Part shown: piece by piece, positions 36,762 to 47,451 of the stretch | How the letters are laid out: each line of letters starts with the position of its first letter | Numbering within the stretch: the stretch's first letter is position 1 | DNA from: Weeksellaceae bacterium TAE3-ERU29 | GTDB taxonomy: Bacteria > Bacteroidota > Bacteroidia > Flavobacteriales > Weeksellaceae | Length of the DNA stretch: 64,000 nucleotides | Assembly: GCA_019218445.1 (NCBI GenBank) | Contig: JAHUUM010000007.1 | Coordinates: 37,874 to 101,873 of the forward strand | Direction of reading: 5' to 3' | Program-made: the position numbers and the translations under genes | The notes under the pieces: generated by a model | Told to the model about the DNA's origin: nothing | The model's database searches: none | Seen by the model: the letters and a program-made list of their open reading frames with translations, nothing else

Positions 36762-37754
36762 TTATTCTACGTCTAATTTATATTTACTAATATCCATTCC
36801 AAAAGATAAATCTTTTCTGGCTACTAATTCCTCTAATTCTGTTAAAGATTTTTTACCAAAGTTTCTAAACTTCATTAAATCTGCCTTAGTATAAGAAACT
36901 AACTCTCCTAAAGTATCTACTTCCGCAGCCTTTAAACAGTTTAGTGCTCTAACAGAAAGATCTAAATCTACAAGATTCATTTTAAGCAATTGTCTCATGT
37001 GCAATGCTTCTTCATCATAAGCCTCATTAGAAGCAACTTCTTCAGCCTCTAAAGTTATTCTTTCATCAGAGAATAACATGAAATGGTGAATAAGTATTTT
37101 CGCAGCTTCTGTAAGAGCTAATTGCGGATGAATAGAACCGTCTGTTTCTATATCTAATACTAATTTTTCATAATCCGTTTTTTGTTCCACACGGTAATTC
37201 TCTATACCGTATTTAACATTACGAATTGGAGTGTAAATAGAGTCTATTGCTATAGTCCCGATAGAAGCATTTGCTTGAGCATTTTCTTCTGCTGGCACAT
37301 AACCTCTACCTTTTTCAATAGTTAAAGTCAAATTTAACTCAACTGATTTATCCATATTACATAATACTAAATCAGGATTTAATATTTGGAAACCAGAGAT
37401 AAATTTACCTAAATCACCAGCTGTAAGCTGATTTTTATTGGAAACAGTAGCAGTAACAGTTTCAGATTCAGTATCTTCAATCTGTCTTTTAAATCTAACT
37501 TTTTTAAGATTTAATATAATTTCAGTTACATCTTCTACTACACCTTCTATAGTTGAAAATTCGTGCTCTACACCTTCTATCTTAACAGAAGTGAAAGCAA
37601 ATCCTTCTAATGAAGAAAGTAAGACACGTCTCAAGGCATTGCCTATAGTAAGTCCGTATCCTGGTTCCAAAGGTCTAAATTCGAATTGACCTTTGAAATC
37701 ACTTGCTTCTATTAAAACAACTTTATCAGGTTTTATAAAGTTTAAAATAGCCAT
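36762..37754 (-). CDS. rpoA: RNA polymerase alpha subunit
   Basis: The 330 residues show both parts: the N-terminal dimerisation domain ([25 protein letters not shown] motif near residues 27-47) and the C-terminal domain with the DNA/activator-binding helices ([36 protein letters not shown]). Alpha assembles the polymerase and contacts UP elements and activators. It lies 24 nt after rpsD and 6 nt before rplQ. Confidence 0.98.
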   Translation of the reverse strand: MAILNFIKPDKVVLIEASDFKGQFEFRPLEPGYGLTIGNALRRVLLSSLEGFAFTSVKIEGVEHEFSTIEGVVEDVTEIILNLKKVRFKRQIEDTESETVTATVSNKNQLTAGDLGKFISGFQILNPDLVLCNMDKSVELNLTLTIEKGRGYVPAEENAQANASIGTIAIDSIYTPIRNVKYGIENYRVEQKTDYEKLVLDIETDGSIHPQLALTEAAKILIHHFMLFSDERITLEAEEVASNEAYDEEALHMRQLLKMNLVDLDLSVRALNCLKAAEVDTLGELVSYTKADLMKFRNFGKKSLTELEELVARKDLSFGMDISKYKLDVE

Positions 37755-37778
37755 AAATTGAATGAATAAAATTGAAAA

Positions 37779-38381
37779 TTATTTAGAGTAAAGCTCTACT
37801 ATTAATTGCTCCTTGATGTCTTCAGGAATCTGGATTCTTTCAGGAACAACGTGAAAAGTACCAGTCTTAGTATCTGGATTCCAGTTTAACCATTCATAAT
37901 CATTTCTGTTTTGTAAAGACTCCTCTACAACTAAAAGAGATTTAGACTTTTCTCTTACCCCAACAACATCTCCAGGTTTTAATTGATAAGATGGTATGTT
38001 TACTACTTCACCATTAACTGTTACATGTTTATGAGTTACTAATTGTCTTGCAGCAGCACGAGTAGGACTAATTCCTAATCTATAAACTACGTTATCTAAT
38101 CTTGACTCACAAAGTTGTAATAATACTTCCCCTGTAATTCCTTTAGATCTTGCAGCTGCTTTAAACATATTAGAAAATTGTTTTTCTAATATACCATAAG
38201 TATATTTTGCTTTTTGCTTTTCTGCTAACTGAACAGCATACTCAGATTTTTTACCTCTTCTTCTGTTAGGCCCATGTTGTCCCGGTGGGTATTTTCTTTT
38301 TTCGAAAGCTTTATCGTCTCCGAAAATAGCCTGTCCAAATTTTCTTGCAATTTTTGTTCTAGGTCCTGTATATCTTGCCAT
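37779..38381 (-). CDS. rpsD: 30S ribosomal protein S4
   Basis: S4 nucleates 16S rRNA folding and, in many bacteria, represses its own operon. The 200 residues carry the N-terminal [13 protein letters not shown] start, lacking zinc cysteines, and the S4 RNA-binding domain with [13 protein letters not shown] and [20 protein letters not shown]. It sits between rpsK and rpoA, the standard alpha-operon order. Confidence 0.98.
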   Translation of the reverse strand: MARYTGPRTKIARKFGQAIFGDDKAFEKRKYPPGQHGPNRRRGKKSEYAVQLAEKQKAKYTYGILEKQFSNMFKAAARSKGITGEVLLQLCESRLDNVVYRLGISPTRAAARQLVTHKHVTVNGEVVNIPSYQLKPGDVVGVREKSKSLLVVEESLQNRNDYEWLNWNPDTKTGTFHVVPERIQIPEDIKEQLIVELYSK

Positions 38382-38398
38382 TGTTTATTCTTTTGTTA

Positions 38399-38806
38399 TT
38401 AAACTCTTCTTCTTTTTGGTGGACGACATCCGTTGTGCGGTAATGGAGTTACATCTATAATTTCACTAACTTCTATACCCGCATTATGGATAGAACGTAT
38501 TGCTGATTCTCTACCTGAACCAGGTCCTTTTACATAAACTTTAACTCTTCTTAAACCAGCCTCATAAGCCACTTGAGCACAATCTTCTGCTGCTACTTGT
38601 GCTGCATAAGGAGTATTCTTTTTAGATCCTCTGAATCCCATTTTACCGGCAGATGACCAAGATATTACTTCACCATTCTTATTAGCAAGGGAAATAATAA
38701 CATTATTAAAAGTAGCTTTCACATGAGCTTGACCGTTCGCTTCAACCTTAACATTACGTTTTTTAGCTTTAGCTTTACCTTTAGTATTTTGTTGTTTTTT
38801 TGCCAT
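38399..38806 (-). CDS. rpsK: 30S ribosomal protein S11
   Basis: S11 lines the platform near the mRNA exit. The family core is clear: [35 protein letters not shown], and the C-terminal [19 protein letters not shown] Lys-rich N-terminal extension makes it 135 residues. It lies 13 nt after rpsM. Confidence 0.98.
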   Translation of the reverse strand: MAKKQQNTKGKAKAKKRNVKVEANGQAHVKATFNNVIISLANKNGEVISWSSAGKMGFRGSKKNTPYAAQVAAEDCAQVAYEAGLRRVKVYVKGPGSGRESAIRSIHNAGIEVSEIIDVTPLPHNGCRPPKRRRV

Positions 38807-38819
38807 AGTCGTCTACTTA

Positions 38820-39197
38820 TTATTTAGTCGCTTTTTTCTTGTTAGCAACAGTTTTTCTCTTACCTTTACGTGTACGTGAGTTGTTTTTAGTTCTCTGTCC
38901 TCTTAATGGTAATCCTAATCTGTGTCTAATACCTCTTTGGCTACCAATATCCATTAATCGTTTGATATTCATCTGAGTTTCTGAACGTAACTCTCCCTCT
39001 ACTTTGTAATTTTCAGAAAGGGCTTTACGAATACCATTAATATCGTCATCGTCCCAATCATTAACTTTTTTGCTTTCATCTACCCCTGCTTCTGCAAGTA
39101 TTTTTTTAGATGTACTTCTTCCTATACCATAGATGTAAGTTAGTCCTATTACACCTCTTTTGTTTTTTGGTAAATCAATTCCTGCTATACGTGCCAT
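38820..39197 (-). CDS. rpsM: 30S ribosomal protein S13
   Basis: S13 sits in the head of the small subunit and bridges to the large subunit. The 125 residues hold [26 protein letters not shown] and the tail motif [23 protein letters not shown] stretch. It begins 2 nt after rpmJ. Confidence 0.98.
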   Translation of the reverse strand: MARIAGIDLPKNKRGVIGLTYIYGIGRSTSKKILAEAGVDESKKVNDWDDDDINGIRKALSENYKVEGELRSETQMNIKRLMDIGSQRGIRHRLGLPLRGQRTKNNSRTRKGKRKTVANKKKATK

Positions 39198-39199
39198 AA

Positions 39200-39316
39200 T
39201 TAACCTTGTCTTTGTTTAAATTTAGGATTTTTTTTGTTGATCACGTATAAGCGACCTTTTCTACGAACGATTTTACATTCCGAACTCCTCTTTTTAACAG
39301 ATGCTCTTACTTTCAT
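39200..39316 (-). CDS. rpmJ: 50S ribosomal protein L36, zinc-ligand-free form
   Basis: This 38-codon gene reads [10 protein letters not shown] at the start and [12 protein letters not shown] at the end, the L36 signature. Standard (C+) L36 binds zinc through three Cys and one His; here only one Cys (Cys14) remains, with Ser, Asn and Phe-side substitutions at the others, so this is a C- form. It lies 54 nt after infA and 2 nt before rpsM, the usual location. Confidence 0.95.
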   Translation of the reverse strand: MKVRASVKKRSSECKIVRRKGRLYVINKKNPKFKQRQG

Positions 39317-39370
39317 TTTTTTAGTTTTTATATAATCCGGTTTTTTCTCAAAACCTCCTATTATGTGTTA

Positions 39371-39586
39371 TTAATATCTATAAGTTATTCTTCCTTTGGT
39401 TAAATCATACGGAGACATTTCTAACTTCACCTTATCTCCCGGTAAAAGTTTGATATAGTGCATTCTCATTTTTCCTGAGATATGTGCCGTTACCACATGA
39501 TTATTTTCTAACTCTACACGAAACATGGCATTAGATAATGCCTCAATTATTGTTCCGTCTTGCTCTATATGTTTTTGTTTTGCCAT
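39371..39586 (-). CDS. infA: Translation initiation factor IF-1
   Basis: IF-1 occupies the A site during initiation. The 71-residue OB fold matches the family in length and motifs ([55 protein letters not shown]). It directly follows secY by 19 nt, without the adk and map genes found between them in many bacteria. Confidence 0.98.
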   Translation of the reverse strand: MAKQKHIEQDGTIIEALSNAMFRVELENNHVVTAHISGKMRMHYIKLLPGDKVKLEMSPYDLTKGRITYRY

Positions 39587-39605
39587 AATCTTATATCTTC
39601 AGATA

Positions 39606-40976
39606 TTATGCCATTTTTTTAGAAACCCTATCAGTCTGCATCATTCCATCATAATGATGGTTTAATAAATAAGTATTAATCTGCTGAACTGTATCTAAAA
39701 TAACACCTACCATAATTATTAGAGATGTACCTCCAAAGAAATATGATAAAGCTGTCCCTACTCCAAATTGGTAAACAATAGCCGGTAATACCGCAGCCAA
39801 AGCTAAAAGAATAGATCCTGGCAATGTTATCTTCGATAAAATATCATCTAAATAATTTGCAGTATCTTTTCCTGGTTTAACCCTAGGTATAATACCTTCA
39901 TTTCTTCTTAAATCTTCTGCCATTTGATTTACCGGAATAGTAATCGCTGTATAGAAGAAAGTAAATAAAATAATAAGTATACCAAAAACTACGTTGTACC
40001 AAAAACTAAAAGGATCTCCTAAACTTTGAACAAAATAAGGAATATTTCCATCACTATAAATCGCTCTACCTAATAATCCCGGTAAGAACATAATTGCTTG
40101 AGCAAAAATGATAGGCATTACTCCAGCTGCATTTATTTTCAAAGGAATATATTGTCTTACAGTATTTGTAAAAGTTTTCATATAATTTCCTCTACCTCCT
40201 TGGGCTCTCCCCACATATTGTACAGGGACTTGTCTAATCCCTTTTACTAATAAAATCATGAATAATATTGTAGCTAAAAATCCAAATATTTCAAATAGTA
40301 CAAATATTTCTTTCTGAGATACTACTTCTGAGAAAAAAGCTTCAGGTAATCTAGCCATAATACCGACCATGATTATTAACGAAATCCCATTTCCAATTCC
40401 TTTATCAGTTATCTTCTCGCCTAACCACATTGCAAACATAGTCCCTGTAACAAGAATTACAGTAGACGGTAACCAAAACCAAAGACTATTTGGAGAGACT
40501 GCATAAGCAGGGGCAATAGCCGGGTCTGAATAAGGTAAGAAATAGCTAGTCACAGACGTTAAATAAGCAGGTGCCTGTACTAAACATATTGCTATAGTTA
40601 ACCATCTTGTAATTTGTGTTATTTTCTTACGGCCACTCTCTCCTTCTTTCTGTAGCTTTTGTAAATAAGGTAATGCTAACCCCATTAACTGCACAACGAT
40701 ACTAGCAGATATATAAGGCATAATACCTAATGCTAAAATCGATGCTCGGCTAAATCCACCACCAGTAAACGCGTTTAATAATTCTAGAAATCCGTTTCCT
40801 CCTTCTTTACCTCTCGCACTTAAAACATCAGTATTAATTGCACTTAAATCAATACCCGGTAAAGGAATATGAGAACCAAATCTATAAACTAATAATAACG
40901 CAAAAGTTATTAATAATTTTTTTCTTAGTTCTTCAATACTCCAAATATTTTTAATGGTCTGTATAAAACCTTTCAT
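39606..40976 (-). CDS. secY: Preprotein translocase subunit SecY
   Basis: SecY is the channel of the general secretion pathway in the inner membrane. The 456 residues have ten TM segments, the N-terminal LRKKLLITFALLLVYRFGSHIPLPG signature region, the MGIMPYISASI-type plug/TM2 region (LALGIMPYISASIVVQL), and the cytoplasmic loops that bind the ribosome. SecG is at 57498-57860; SecE is outside the window. Confidence 0.98.
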   Translation of the reverse strand: MKGFIQTIKNIWSIEELRKKLLITFALLLVYRFGSHIPLPGIDLSAINTDVLSARGKEGGNGFLELLNAFTGGGFSRASILALGIMPYISASIVVQLMGLALPYLQKLQKEGESGRKKITQITRWLTIAICLVQAPAYLTSVTSYFLPYSDPAIAPAYAVSPNSLWFWLPSTVILVTGTMFAMWLGEKITDKGIGNGISLIIMVGIMARLPEAFFSEVVSQKEIFVLFEIFGFLATILFMILLVKGIRQVPVQYVGRAQGGRGNYMKTFTNTVRQYIPLKINAAGVMPIIFAQAIMFLPGLLGRAIYSDGNIPYFVQSLGDPFSFWYNVVFGILIILFTFFYTAITIPVNQMAEDLRRNEGIIPRVKPGKDTANYLDDILSKITLPGSILLALAAVLPAIVYQFGVGTALSYFFGGTSLIIMVGVILDTVQQINTYLLNHHYDGMMQTDRVSKKMA

Positions 40977-40992
40977 CGATTTTTATAATTTC

Positions 40993-41445
40993 TTATTTAA
41001 CTTCAGTTGCTTTTCCACCAACTTTCTCTATCGCCTCTTTGGCTGAAGAAGTAAACTTATTTGCTTCAATTGTAATTGAAGATTTTATCTCTCCTCTTCC
41101 TAATATTTTTATTAAATCTTTTTTAGATGCAAGTCCAAAGGCTACAAAGGTATCTTTATTAATTGTATCTGACAAATTATTTTCGTCTATTAATGATTGA
41201 ATTGTATCTAAATTAATTCCTCTATAAGAAACTCTATTTATATTAGTAAATCCAAACTTAGGAACTCTTCTTTGTAAAGGCATTTGCCCTCCTTCGAATC
41301 CTATTTTTCTAGAATATCCAGAACGAGATTTAGCTCCTTTATGTCCACGACCTGCTGTTAAGCCATTTCCGGAACCTTCTCCTCTTCCTTTTCTATATTT
41401 ATTTTTAGTAGAACCAATTGCTGGTTTTAAGTTATTTAATTTCAT
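40993..41445 (-). CDS. rplO: 50S ribosomal protein L15
   Basis: L15 reaches into the large-subunit core. The Gly/Arg-rich start ([32 protein letters not shown]) and [16 protein letters not shown] are diagnostic. It has 150 residues, close to the usual length, and lies 25 nt after rpmD and 16 nt before secY. Confidence 0.98.
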   Translation of the reverse strand: MKLNNLKPAIGSTKNKYRKGRGEGSGNGLTAGRGHKGAKSRSGYSRKIGFEGGQMPLQRRVPKFGFTNINRVSYRGINLDTIQSLIDENNLSDTINKDTFVAFGLASKKDLIKILGRGEIKSSITIEANKFTSSAKEAIEKVGGKATEVK

Positions 41446-41470
41446 AATGAATAAAATACTATTTTAATGG

Positions 41471-41650
41471 TTATGCTTTTTCAACAGAAACCATGTGTTC
41501 AACTTTCTTAATCATTCCGCGGATAACATCATTATCCTCATGCTCAACAGTTTGCTGTAATTTTCTAAGACCTAAAGCTTCTAAAGTTGCTTTTTGTCTT
41601 TTAGATCTGTTTATTGCACTTTTAACCTGAGTTACTTTTATTTTAGCCAT
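41471..41650 (-). CDS. rpmD: 50S ribosomal protein L30
   Basis: These 59 codons from ATG 41650 to TAA 41471 read MAKIKVTQVKSAINRSKRQK, then ATLEALGLRKLQQTVEHEDN, the L30 signature. The C-terminus has VIRGMIKKVEHMVSVEKA. It lies between rpsE and rplO, as expected. Confidence 0.95.
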   Translation of the reverse strand: MAKIKVTQVKSAINRSKRQKATLEALGLRKLQQTVEHEDNDVIRGMIKKVEHMVSVEKA

Positions 41651-41659
41651 TATATAATA

Positions 41660-42181
41660 TTAACCGTTATAAACTTTACTTACAGGAATTCCTCTTAATC
41701 TAGATATTTCTCTAGCACTTCTTAAGCTCAATAAAGCCTTCATAGTAGCTTTAACTACATTGTGAGGGTTTGATGAACCTTTAGATTTAGATAATACATC
41801 ATGTATTCCTACTGATTCTAAAACTGCACGAACAGCTCCACCAGCGATTAGTCCCGTACCGTGAGATGCAGGTCTAATGAATATTTGAGCTCCACCATAT
41901 CTGGTTTCTTGCTCATGAGGAATAGTATGTCCTTCTAATGGAATTCTAACCAAGTTTTTCTTAGCGTCTTCCACTGCCTTTTGAATTGCACTAGCAACAT
42001 CTTTAGATTTACCTAATCCAAATCCTACTACTCCATTCTCGTCACCTACTACTACAATCGCAGAAAAACCAAAAGCTCTACCACCTTTTGTTACTTTAGT
42101 AACACGTTGAATTCCTACTAATCTATCTTTTAATTCTAAACCTCCCGGTTTAACTTTTTCTATATTTTTAAAACCTAACAT
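41660..42181 (-). CDS. rpsE: 30S ribosomal protein S5
   Basis: S5 helps decoding accuracy and mRNA unwinding. The 173 residues have the double-stranded RNA-binding-like domain ([30 protein letters not shown]) and the C-terminal domain with [21 protein letters not shown]. It lies 9 nt after rplR and 9 nt before rpmD. Confidence 0.98.
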   Translation of the reverse strand: MLGFKNIEKVKPGGLELKDRLVGIQRVTKVTKGGRAFGFSAIVVVGDENGVVGFGLGKSKDVASAIQKAVEDAKKNLVRIPLEGHTIPHEQETRYGGAQIFIRPASHGTGLIAGGAVRAVLESVGIHDVLSKSKGSSNPHNVVKATMKALLSLRSAREISRLRGIPVSKVYNG

Positions 42182-42190
42182 AATCTATTT

Positions 42191-42544
42191 TTAGAAATTT
42201 AATCCCCCTTCTCTAGCACCGTCTGCCAATGCTTTTATTCTACCATGATACAAAAAGCCATTACGATCAAATATAACCGTATTTATCCCTGCAGATAAAG
42301 CTAACTCCGCTACTTTTTTACCTACTAAAGAAGATACTTCTGTTTTAGTACCTTTACCAGAAATTTCTTTATCTCTAGAAGAGGAAGATACTAAAGTTAC
42401 TCCTTTTGTATCATCTATAATCTGAGCATAAATTTCTTTATTAGATCTATAAACAGATAATCTAGGTCTTTCAGCTGTACCAAAAATATTTTTGCGTACT
42501 CTTCTTTTTATTTTTAATCTTTTTTGAGTCTTATCAAGTGCCAT
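42191..42544 (-). CDS. rplR: 50S ribosomal protein L18
   Basis: L18 binds 5S rRNA with L5. I chose ATG 42544 (117 residues, [18 protein letters not shown]); a TTG two codons upstream is unneeded. Core motifs are [20 protein letters not shown] and [24 protein letters not shown]. Confidence 0.97.
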   Translation of the reverse strand: MALDKTQKRLKIKRRVRKNIFGTAERPRLSVYRSNKEIYAQIIDDTKGVTLVSSSSRDKEISGKGTKTEVSSLVGKKVAELALSAGINTVIFDRNGFLYHGRIKALADGAREGGLNF

Positions 42545-42558
42545 AATCAATTTATATT

Positions 42559-43104
42559 TTACGCAGACTTACCTGCTTTTCTTCGGATTTGTTCACCTAC
42601 AAATTTAACACCTTTTCCTTTATACGGTTCAGGTTTTCTAAATCCTCTTATTTTCGCAGCAATCATTCCTAATAATTGTTTATCATAAGAAGATAATTTT
42701 ATAATAGGGTTTTTACCTTTTTCTGTTACAGTTTCTACTGTAACTTCTTCCGGTACTTCTAATATAATATTATGAGAGTAACCTAAAGATAAATCTAACC
42801 TTTGTCCTTGATTAGATGCTCTATAACCAACACCTACTAATTCTAACTCTTTTGTAAATCCTTTATCTAAACCTTCAATCATATTGTTGATTAAAGATCT
42901 ATATAATCCATGAAGGGCTTTATCTCCTTTTGATTCTGAAGGTCTTTCTACAGTAATCTCTCCGTCCTCAATATTAACTTTAAATCCTTCTTTAATCTCT
43001 TGTTCTAATTGTGCTTTTTTACCTTTAACAGTTACTAAATTATTAGTAACGTTTACTGAAATTCCATCAGGGATGGTAATACTAGCAAATCCTATTCGTG
43101 ACAT
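42559..43104 (-). CDS. rplF: 50S ribosomal protein L6
   Basis: L6 binds near the factor-binding site of the large subunit. The 181 residues show two tandem L6 folds, with ELVGVGYRA in the second and the C-terminal signature [11 protein letters not shown]. It lies 23 nt after rpsH. Confidence 0.98.
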   Translation of the reverse strand: MSRIGFASITIPDGISVNVTNNLVTVKGKKAQLEQEIKEGFKVNIEDGEITVERPSESKGDKALHGLYRSLINNMIEGLDKGFTKELELVGVGYRASNQGQRLDLSLGYSHNIILEVPEEVTVETVTEKGKNPIIKLSSYDKQLLGMIAAKIRGFRKPEPYKGKGVKFVGEQIRRKAGKSA

Positions 43105-43127
43105 GTTTAATCTTCTTTAATCAATTA

Positions 43128-43523
43128 TTAATAAACGTAACATAAAACTTCGCCTCCGACATTATTTTGCCTAGCTTGTTTATCTGTCATTACTCCATTA
43201 GAAGTAGATACTATAGCTATTCCTAATCCATTTAATACTCTAGGCAATTCTTTAGATGAAGAATATTTTCTTAATCCCGGCTTAGAGATTCTTACTATTT
43301 TACGAATAGCAGGAGTATTTGTTTTTTTATCATACTTCAAAGCTATTTTGATCATTCCTTGATAGCCTTCTTCTACAAATTTATAATTTAGTATATATCC
43401 TTGATCGAACAATATTTTAGTAATATCTTTTCTCATATTCGAAGCAGGAATTTCTACTAATTTATGTCCGGCCATCATCGCGTTTCTAATACGCGTTAAA
43501 AAATCTGATATTGGATCTGTCAT
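43128..43523 (-). CDS. rpsH: 30S ribosomal protein S8
   Basis: S8 binds the central domain of 16S rRNA and, in E. coli, represses the spc operon. The 131 residues hold [18 protein letters not shown] at the start and [20 protein letters not shown] at the end, both standard. It lies 21 nt after rpsN. Confidence 0.98.
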   Translation of the reverse strand: MTDPISDFLTRIRNAMMAGHKLVEIPASNMRKDITKILFDQGYILNYKFVEEGYQGMIKIALKYDKKTNTPAIRKIVRISKPGLRKYSSSKELPRVLNGLGIAIVSTSNGVMTDKQARQNNVGGEVLCYVY

Positions 43524-43544
43524 TATTTTTATTTTATATTTTAA

Positions 43545-43814
43545 TTACCAACTAGCTTTTTTAACTCCCGGAATCAATCCTTTATTAGCTAATTCACGAA
43601 ACTGTACTCGAGATAAACCAAACTGTCGCATATAACCTTTAGGTCTTCCTGTTAATTTACATCTATTATGTAAACGTACGGGAGATGCATTCTTTGGTAA
43701 CTTTTGTAAAGCTTCATAATCTCCAGCTTCTTTTAAAGCCTTTCTTTTCTCAGCATATTTTTCTACCAGTTTCTCTCTTTTACGCTCACGCGCTTTCATA
43801 CTTTCTTTAGCCAT
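43545..43814 (-). CDS. rpsN: 30S ribosomal protein S14 (zinc-independent type)
   Basis: The 89 residues match the long, zinc-independent S14: no CxxC pairs, a single Cys in [20 protein letters not shown], and the C-terminal [18 protein letters not shown]. It lies 2 nt after rplE. Confidence 0.98.
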   Translation of the reverse strand: MAKESMKARERKREKLVEKYAEKRKALKEAGDYEALQKLPKNASPVRLHNRCKLTGRPKGYMRQFGLSRVQFRELANKGLIPGVKKASW

Positions 43815-43816
43815 AA

Positions 43817-44380
43817 TTAATTATTCTTTTTAAAAGGTAGTCCAAATTTTTCTAATAAAGCTTTTGCCTCTTTATCTGTTTTCGCAGTAGTTACAAAAGT
43901 AATATCCATACCTTGAATTTTCTTCACCTTATCTATATTAATTTCCGGGAAAATAATCTGTTCTGTTATACCTAAGTTATAATTACCACGACCATCAAAA
44001 CCATTTGGATTAATTCCGTTAAAATCTCTTACTCGAGGAAGAGCTGTAGTTATAAGTCTATCTAAAAACTCATACATTTTCTCATCTCTTAGAGTTACTT
44101 TAACACCAATAGGCATTTCTTTTCTAAGCTTAAATGTTGCTACATCCTTTTTAGATAAAGTTGCAACTGCTTTTTGTCCTGTTATATTAGAAATTTCTTC
44201 TATTGAATATTCTATTATTTTTTTGTCAGAAACTGCATCTCCTAAACCTTGACTAACTACTATTTTAGTTAATCTAGGTACTTGCATTACAGAAGAGTAA
44301 CCAAACTCTTCTTTCATAGCATTTACAATTTTATCCTTATATAATTTAGCAGGACGTGGTATGTATTTTTCTGTACTCAT
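43817..44380 (-). CDS. rplE: 50S ribosomal protein L5
   Basis: L5 binds 5S rRNA and contacts P-site tRNA. I chose ATG 44380 (187 residues, [19 protein letters not shown]), 4 nt after rplX; the longer frame from 44452 would overlap rplX by 68 nt with residues foreign to the family. Motifs are [33 protein letters not shown] and [15 protein letters not shown]. Confidence 0.97.
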   Translation of the reverse strand: MSTEKYIPRPAKLYKDKIVNAMKEEFGYSSVMQVPRLTKIVVSQGLGDAVSDKKIIEYSIEEISNITGQKAVATLSKKDVATFKLRKEMPIGVKVTLRDEKMYEFLDRLITTALPRVRDFNGINPNGFDGRGNYNLGITEQIIFPEINIDKVKKIQGMDITFVTTAKTDKEAKALLEKFGLPFKKNN

Positions 44381-44384
44381 TTGA

Positions 44385-44705
44385 TTATAATGTTTTTCCT
44401 GATTTCTTAGCAAAACGTACTTTTTTACCATCCTCAAATTTATATCCAACACGAGTTGGTTTACCTGATTCCGGATCTACGATTGCTAAATTAGAAATTT
44501 GAATCGGAGCTTCAGTCTCTAAAATTCCACCCTGAGGATTTTGAGCAGAAGGTTTTGTATGTTTCTTTATTACATTAACACCTTGAACAATAGCTTTGTT
44601 CTTAGCAGGTATTACTAATAATACTTCCCCTTGCTTACCTTTATCACTTCCTGATAAAACTACAACCTGGTCTCCCTTTTTTATCTTTAATTTCACCTGT
44701 GCCAT
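44385..44705 (-). CDS. rplX: 50S ribosomal protein L24
   Basis: L24 is an early assembly protein near the tunnel exit. The 106 residues have the KOW motif ([20 protein letters not shown]) and [22 protein letters not shown]. It lies 14 nt after rplN. Confidence 0.98.
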   Translation of the reverse strand: MAQVKLKIKKGDQVVVLSGSDKGKQGEVLLVIPAKNKAIVQGVNVIKKHTKPSAQNPQGGILETEAPIQISNLAIVDPESGKPTRVGYKFEDGKKVRFAKKSGKTL

Positions 44706-44719
44706 GGTATAATAACTTT

Positions 44720-45088
44720 TTATAATACCTCTGGAGCCAGAGATATAATTTTCATATATTGTTTATCACGTAATTCTCGAGCTACCGGTCCAAAAACACG
44801 AGTACCTCTCATTTCGCCATTATTATCTAATAACACACATGCATTATCATCAAAGCGAATATAAGAACCGTCTTTACGTCTAATTTCTTTTTTAGTACGT
44901 ACTACAACAGCTTTAGATACTTGTCCTTTTTTTACATTTCCTGCAGGAGTAGCATCTTTTATAGAGATAACTATTTTATCACCTATTGATGCGTATCTTT
45001 TTCCTGTACCTCCCAGCACTCTAATAACCAAAGCCTCTCTAGCTCCTGTATTATCAGCTACTTTTAATCTAGATTCTTGTTGTACCAT
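44720..45088 (-). CDS. rplN: 50S ribosomal protein L14
   Basis: L14 forms an intersubunit bridge. The 122 residues show [19 protein letters not shown], the [20 protein letters not shown] block, and [13 protein letters not shown] near the end. It lies 6 nt after rpsQ. Confidence 0.98.
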   Translation of the reverse strand: MVQQESRLKVADNTGAREALVIRVLGGTGKRYASIGDKIVISIKDATPAGNVKKGQVSKAVVVRTKKEIRRKDGSYIRFDDNACVLLDNNGEMRGTRVFGPVARELRDKQYMKIISLAPEVL

Positions 45089-45094
45089 TTTGTA

Positions 45095-45349
45095 TTACTT
45101 AGCTCTTTCTATTATTTCTACAACTCTCCAGCATTTATCTTTGCTTAATGGACGAGTTTCCATAATCCTTACTGTATCACCCTCGTTGCACTCATTTTTT
45201 TCATCATGAGCTTTATAAGTTTTTGTTTTTAATACGAACTTACCGTACATAGGGTGTTTTTGTCTTTTAGTTTCAGCAACAACTACGGTTTTATCCATTT
45301 TGTTACTCTTAACTAATCCTACACGTTCTTTTCTTAAATTTCTTTCCAT
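45095..45349 (-). CDS. rpsQ: 30S ribosomal protein S17
   Basis: The ATG at 45349 gives 84 residues starting [20 protein letters not shown], typical of the OB-fold S17. An earlier ATG at 45376 would overlap rpmC and adds foreign residues, so it is rejected. [20 protein letters not shown] closes the family pattern. Confidence 0.97.
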   Translation of the reverse strand: MERNLRKERVGLVKSNKMDKTVVVAETKRQKHPMYGKFVLKTKTYKAHDEKNECNEGDTVRIMETRPLSKDKCWRVVEIIERAK

Positions 45350-45356
45350 CACAGTA

Positions 45357-45560
45357 TTAATTTTCTTGTGATTCATTTAATCGTTTAGTCAACTCTGTAT
45401 TCAATCTTGCAATAGTTTTACGTTTATAACGTAATTGAATTGGATTCTCTACAGGAGACATTCCGTGGTTAATTTTTAATAACCCGTAATTTGCTTTTTC
45501 TTGAGCAATTTTGTCTCTTAACTCCTCTACTGTTAATTCTTTTATATCTGATGCTTTCAT
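45357..45560 (-). CDS. rpmC: 50S ribosomal protein L29
   Basis: The 67-residue two-helix protein, located at the tunnel exit where SRP and trigger factor dock, reads [20 protein letters not shown] and later [19 protein letters not shown]. It lies 14 nt after rplP. Confidence 0.97.
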   Translation of the reverse strand: MKASDIKELTVEELRDKIAQEKANYGLLKINHGMSPVENPIQLRYKRKTIARLNTELTKRLNESQEN

Positions 45561-45574
45561 TATATTCTTAATTA

Positions 45575-45994
45575 TTAATGTCTATAATCTCTTGCAACAA
45601 TAAACTTAGTTTTAACAGGTAGTTTTTGAGCAGCTAATCTCAAAGCTTCTTCTGCAACTTCTTTAGGAATACCACCAATTTCGAACAAAATACGTCCAGG
45701 TCTTACAGGAGCTACCCAATATTCTACGGCTCCTTTACCTTTACCCATACGTACCTCTTGAGGTTTTTTAGTAATTGGTTTATCCGGGAAAATCTTAATC
45801 CAGATACTTCCTTCACGTTTCATATAACGTGTTGCAGCAATACGAGCTGCTTCTATTTGTCTAGCAGTTATCCACTTATCCTCCAGGGCTTTGATCCCAA
45901 AAGTACCGAATGCTAATTGAGTACCTCTGTGGTCATTTCCTTTCCCTACATTCTTTTGTTGCTTTCTATGTTTTGTTCTCTTTGGCTGTAACAT
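45575..45994 (-). CDS. rplP: 50S ribosomal protein L16
   Basis: L16 helps position A-site tRNA. The 139 residues have the start [39 protein letters not shown], and [24 protein letters not shown] central loop. It lies 22 nt after rpsC. Confidence 0.98.
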   Translation of the reverse strand: MLQPKRTKHRKQQKNVGKGNDHRGTQLAFGTFGIKALEDKWITARQIEAARIAATRYMKREGSIWIKIFPDKPITKKPQEVRMGKGKGAVEYWVAPVRPGRILFEIGGIPKEVAEEALRLAAQKLPVKTKFIVARDYRH

Positions 45995-46016
45995 GATTCA
46001 AATAAATCTTTTTAGT

Positions 46017-46742
46017 TTATGATCTTTTACGACCACCGCGTTTATTACTACGCTCTCTGCGTTTTCCGCCTGTTTTTTTATTTTTCTTCAATCCGGTTAA
46101 AGGAGATAATTCTCTTTTACCGTAAACTTCACCTTTCATTATCCACACTTTTATACCTAATCTACCATAAGTAGTGTGTGCTTCAGCAACATGATAATCA
46201 ATATCTGCTCTGAATGTAGACAATGGAATTCTTCCTTCTTTATAAGTTTCTGAACGAGCCATCTCAGCTCCATTTAAACGACCAGAAACTTGAACCTTAA
46301 TACCTTCAGCATTCATTCTTATAGCTGATGCTATAGCCATTTTAACCGCTCTTCTATATGAAATACGATTTTCAATTTGCCTAGCAATACTTTCAGCTAC
46401 TAAAGTTGCATCTAATTCAGGTCTTTTTATCTCAAAAATATTAATTTGAACATCTTTCCCTGTTAGCTTTTTAAGCTCTTCTTTAATTTTATCAACCTCT
46501 GTTCCTCCTTTACCAATAATGATACCAGGACGAGCTGTTGTTAAAGTTACAGTTATAAGTTTTAATGTTCTTTCAATATAAATACTAGAGATACTTGCTT
46601 TAGCTAAACGAGCTCCAAGATACTTTCTTATTTTAGCATCTTCTGCAATTTTATCTCCGTAGTCATCACCACCATACCAGTTAGAATCCCAACCTCTGAT
46701 GATTCCTAATCTATTTCCTATTGGATTTGTTTTTTGACCCAT
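46017..46742 (-). CDS. rpsC: 30S ribosomal protein S3
   Basis: S3 lies at the mRNA entry and has helicase activity. The 241 residues carry the KH domain with [18 protein letters not shown] and the C-terminal domain [13 protein letters not shown] ... [16 protein letters not shown] basic tail ([15 protein letters not shown]) extends it. It lies 2 nt after rplV. Confidence 0.98.
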   Translation of the reverse strand: MGQKTNPIGNRLGIIRGWDSNWYGGDDYGDKIAEDAKIRKYLGARLAKASISSIYIERTLKLITVTLTTARPGIIIGKGGTEVDKIKEELKKLTGKDVQINIFEIKRPELDATLVAESIARQIENRISYRRAVKMAIASAIRMNAEGIKVQVSGRLNGAEMARSETYKEGRIPLSTFRADIDYHVAEAHTTYGRLGIKVWIMKGEVYGKRELSPLTGLKKNKKTGGKRRERSNKRGGRKRS

Positions 46743-46744
46743 AA

Positions 46745-47155
46745 TTATTGCTGATTCTCTTCGGTTCTACTTCCTAAAATTAAAGTCACGTGATTAGATC
46801 TTTTTCTAATTCTATGAGCTCTACCTTGTGGTGCCGGACGAAGTCTTTTTAACTGTCTTCCACTATCCACATATATTTCTTTTACATATAAATTAGCATC
46901 TTCTACATCTGAATCTTCATTCTTATTTTGCCAGTTAGAAATAGCTGACAATAATAATTTTTCTAATCTTAAAGAAGCCTCTTTTTTAGAGTATCTTAAT
47001 ATATATAATGCTTTATTTACATTCTCACCACGAATAATATCCGCTACTAATCTCATCTTACGAGGAGATGTAGGACAATTATTTAACTTAGCAAAAGCTA
47101 AATCTTTCTTCGTTTCTTTTAATGCCTGAGCACTGTTATGTTTTCTAACTCCCAT
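46745..47155 (-). CDS. rplV: 50S ribosomal protein L22
   Basis: L22 lines the peptide tunnel; its hairpin is a macrolide-resistance site. The 136 residues include [20 protein letters not shown] and [20 protein letters not shown]. The N-terminal 20 residues are a small extension. It lies 11 nt after rpsS. Confidence 0.98.
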   Translation of the reverse strand: MGVRKHNSAQALKETKKDLAFAKLNNCPTSPRKMRLVADIIRGENVNKALYILRYSKKEASLRLEKLLLSAISNWQNKNEDSDVEDANLYVKEIYVDSGRQLKRLRPAPQGRAHRIRKRSNHVTLILGSRTEENQQ

Positions 47156-47166
47156 AGCTCTCTATT

Positions 47167-47448
47167 TTACTTTTTACCTTTATTTTTAGCGTTACCTCCA
47201 TGTCCTCGGAATGTACGCGTTGGTGAAAATTCTCCTAGTTTATGACCTACCATATTCTCTGTAACGTAAACAGGTATAAATTGTTTTCCATTATGTACAG
47301 CTATAGTCTGCCCAACAAAATCAGGAGATATCATAGATGCACGAGACCAAGTTTTTATAACGGTTTTCTTACCACTCTCTATATTAGCTTGGACTTTTCT
47401 TTCTAATTTATAGTGAATATATGGTCCTTTTTTTAACGAACGTGCCAT
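47167..47448 (-). CDS. rpsS: 30S ribosomal protein S19
   Basis: S19 is a head protein next to S13. The 93 residues start [18 protein letters not shown] and contain [20 protein letters not shown] and [18 protein letters not shown]. It lies 3 nt after rplB. Confidence 0.98.
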   Translation of the reverse strand: MARSLKKGPYIHYKLERKVQANIESGKKTVIKTWSRASMISPDFVGQTIAVHNGKQFIPVYVTENMVGHKLGEFSPTRTFRGHGGNAKNKGKK

Positions 47449-47451
47449 AGA

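Noticed and set aside
43817..44452. Longer rplE from 44452
   Set aside because: The extra 24 residues are foreign to L5 and overlap rplX by 68 nt; ATG 44380 is used.
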